From NCBI GenBank assembly GCA_023432845.1, contig JAEZEY010000319.1, forward strand, positions 1 through 18,069: a stretch of DNA of 18,069 bases, read 5' to 3'. The position numbers and the translations under genes were made by a program. The notes under the pieces are model-generated. The model ran no database searches and had not been told where the DNA came from. It saw only the letters and a list, made by a program, of their open reading frames with translations. Source of the DNA: Pseudomonadota bacterium. Lineage in GTDB: Bacteria; Pseudomonadota; Alphaproteobacteria; Rhizobiales; Xanthobacteraceae. Positions within the stretch are counted from its first letter, which is position 1; each line of letters opens with the position of its first letter. This document shows, piece by piece, positions 16,829 through 18,069 of the stretch.

Positions 16829-17276
16829 CTATTTCGGAATGTTGTCGTTCACCCACTCGATCAGCTCTTCTTTTGTGTACTCGCCGAGCGTCTTGGGCGT
16901 GAATGCCGTGATCGGCTTGTGCGTTGAATTGCACTTGGGGAACGAGTTGAAGTAACGCTCGCTGGTCCCGGAGCATTGCGATCAGAAGATAGTTGCCGGA
17001 AGAGGTCGGATAGTTCTTGATGAAATCGATCGTGGCTTTGAGCCTCGTGTCCCAGTTGCCCGGCGGCGGTTTGAAGCACAGTTCCGGCGAAACGCCGTCA
17101 TCCATGCGGAAGCCCGCGCCGTTGACGTCGTCCTGGGAGGGGGCGCTGCGCAACCCCAACGAGTCCGCGCAGATTTTTGTCCACTGTTGCTTGGTGATCG
17201 CGTAGGCCGGCGCGTCAATCGCAGTCAGCAGAATGAGCATCGCGGACGCGACGCCGATGTCTCGGAAGGAACGCAT
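16829..17276 (-). pseudogene. Frameshifted paralogue of the small secreted protein
   Basis: This starts as a good copy of the neighbouring gene: signal peptide ending in APAYA, then ITKQQWTKIC, LGLRS, NGAGFRMDDG, a Cys before KPPPGNWDT, and NYLLI. Just after NYLLI (about 16976-16980) the frame is lost. Here 4 nt lie where the intact copy has 9 before the next cysteine codon, a net deficit of 5 nt. In the shifted frame the rest of the family follows intact (CSGTSERYFNSFPK, then EYTKEELIEWVNDNIPK) to TAG at 16829-16831. In the original frame reading runs on to 16644 as unrelated Arg-rich sequence that overlaps the next gene's start. The ribosome site AAGGG is 8 nt before the ATG. It is probably a recent pseudogene; a sequencing error is the alternative. 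Confidence 0.75.
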
Positions 17277-17321
17277 GGCATGTACCCTTTCGGTTCATCA
17301 CAAATCCTCCCGATTGCAGAA

Positions 17322-17350
17322 AATATATCTCTCAACCAAAACGTGTCCAA
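17322..17350 (-). promoter_or_regulatory. Sigma70-type promoter for the secreted-protein pair
   Basis: Read on the minus strand, TTGGAC (17345-17350) is followed 17 nt later by TATATT (17322-17327), near-consensus -35 and -10 hexamers at the ideal spacing. Transcription would begin near 17315, about 40 nt before the ATG of the frameshifted copy at 17276. It is the best-looking promoter seen in the window. Confidence 0.65.
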
Positions 17351-17386
17351 ATTAAGTCGGGTCGAGACGACGTCTGCCGCCCCGCG

Positions 17387-17392
17387 TATGAT
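17387..17392 (+). promoter_or_regulatory. Candidate -10 element for a near-leaderless holC transcript
   Basis: TATGAT (17387-17392) matches five of six -10 bases and lies 9 nt before the holC ATG, so transcription would begin within a few bases of the start codon. No convincing -35 lies 16-18 nt upstream (about GAGACG). A short palindrome AGACG-A-CGTCT (17365-17375) sits just before it, between the two divergent promoters. No Shine-Dalgarno sequence is visible before holC, which fits leaderless translation. The evidence is weak. Confidence 0.35.
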
Positions 17393-17401
17393 GCAGAAGT
17401 C

Positions 17402-17854
17402 ATGACTGAAATTCTCTTCTACCACCTGCAGGGGCAGAAGCTCGAAGGCGTGCTGACGCCGCTGATCGAGAAGTCGATAGCGCGCGGCTGGCGCGTCGCG
17501 GTGCAGGGCACCAGCGAGGAGCGCATCGAGGCACTCGATGCGCATCTGTGGACCTATCGCGACGATGGCTTCCTGCCGCACGGCACCCGGCGTGAGGCTG
17601 AAGCGGCGCAGCAGCCGGTGTTGCTGACCGTCAACGACACCAACCCGAATGCCGCGACGGTGCGGTTCCTGATCGACGGAGCCGGGCTGCCGGCGGATGC
17701 CGAGGCTTACGAACGTATCGTACTGGTGTTCAACGGCGACGATGACGAGGCGGTGGCGCAGGCGCGCGGCTACTGGACCGAGGCCAAGACCAAGGGTTTC
17801 GCCGCCACATACTGGCAGCCGGACGAGCAGGGCCGTTGGGTCAAGAAGGCTTGA
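17402..17854 (+). CDS. holC: DNA polymerase III chi subunit
   Basis: Chi links the DNA polymerase III clamp loader (through psi in enterobacteria) to single-strand binding protein on the lagging strand. The 150-aa product is the family's usual size (E. coli 147). It has the typical MTEILFYHL start, the segment VLTPLIEKSIARGWRVAVQ, the LDAHLWTYRDDGFLPHG motif, PVLLTVND, and an ERIVLVFNGDD strand, all conserved in HolC. The ATG at 17402 gives the family N-terminus; no ribosome site is obvious. It diverges from the secreted-protein pair across 125 nt. A psi subunit gene (holD) is not present here. Confidence 0.94.
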   Translation: MTEILFYHLQGQKLEGVLTPLIEKSIARGWRVAVQGTSEERIEALDAHLWTYRDDGFLPHGTRREAEAAQQPVLLTVNDTNPNAATVRFLIDGAGLPADAEAYERIVLVFNGDDDEAVAQARGYWTEAKTKGFAATYWQPDEQGRWVKKA

Positions 17855-17889
17855 TCGTCGCGCTCAGGTTCGATGCAAGGATTTGCTCG

Positions 17890-17906
17890 CTCGGCCACTG
17901 GCCGAG
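17890..17906 (+). terminator. Hairpin downstream of holC
   Basis: CTCGGCC (17890-17896) pairs perfectly with GGCCGAG (17900-17906) around an ACT loop, 35 nt after the holC stop. Only TT follows, so this is a compact GC hairpin without a proper T-tract. It is a plausible holC terminator. Confidence 0.4.
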
Positions 17907-17997
17907 TTGCCGCTGCCATTGTGATGACGCAAAATAGGTCTTAAGGGACAAGATGATTGTTTGCTGGTGACAGGATTGGCGCAAAGTTGATCCGGGG

Positions 17998-18069
17998 ATG
18001 TTGGTCTTGGTGCGACGCGAGGTGAACTCGAAACTTTCAATAGCGGGCGCGGCGCTCATGGCGCTTGTC
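17998..18069 (+). CDS. Possible start of a secreted or membrane protein (cut by the window edge)
   Basis: An ATG at 17998 opens a frame that stays open to the window end (24 codons). An internal GTG at 18022 would start VNSKLSIAGAALMALV, which looks like the beginning of a signal peptide: a short polar start with one lysine, then a hydrophobic core. GTG 18022 is therefore the more likely true start, though its ribosome site is weak. The protein cannot be named from this fragment. An opposite-strand frame starting at 18059 covers the same DNA but is less protein-like. Confidence 0.35.
   Translation, partial: MLVLVRREVNSKLSIAGAALMALV

Noticed and set aside
17841..18059. 72-codon minus-strand frame at the window end
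   Set aside because: No ribosome site or recognisable motif; overlaps the holC end and a more signal-peptide-like plus-strand start.

Overview
The window is high-GC chromosomal DNA whose gene content and order point to an alphaproteobacterium of the Rhizobiales, probably near the Bradyrhizobium/Rhodopseudomonas/Xanthobacteraceae group. The clues are fabD-fabG-acpP-fabF-mltG-yicC-gmk facing an lptF-lptG-lptD-surA-pdxA-rsmA operon, pepA and holC nearby, and an intergenic palindrome of a type I remember from Bradyrhizobium-like genomes. The taxonomic placement is an inference. No tRNA, rRNA, CRISPR array, transposase or phage gene was seen.

Positions 1-4828 (+) hold the fatty-acid synthesis cluster: the end of fabD, then fabG, acpP and fabF, followed by the cell-wall lytic transglycosylase gene mltG. 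acpP has a 319-nt upstream gap and is followed by a stacked hairpin before fabF, which fits the usual need for far more acyl carrier protein than condensing enzyme. Positions 4939-6497 (+) hold yicC (RNase-related) and gmk (guanylate kinase), overlapping by 4 nt. A long imperfect inverted repeat (6506-6589) separates gmk from the convergent rsmA.

Positions 6593-14272 (-), transcribed in the order lptF, lptG, lptD, surA, pdxA, rsmA, form one tight operon. It encodes the inner-membrane LPS exporter pair, the outer-membrane LPS translocon, the periplasmic chaperone expected to help fold that translocon, a vitamin B6 enzyme and the 16S rRNA dimethyltransferase. A 368-nt divergent region with TTAACC-type motifs separates lptF from pepA (leucyl aminopeptidase, +), which ends in a strong hairpin.

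The accessory part is 16225-17350 (-): two tandem genes for small secreted proteins of an unrecognised family. The downstream copy is intact. The upstream copy has a good promoter but a frameshift, so it is probably a pseudogene. The pair lies between pepA and holC (DNA polymerase III chi, +), which I recall as neighbours in related genomes. The window ends in what may be the first codons of a secreted or membrane protein.

Most of the window is conserved housekeeping DNA and I found no clear new multi-gene system. The best leads are the secreted paralogue pair, the acpP-fabF hairpin and the lptF/pepA regulatory region.
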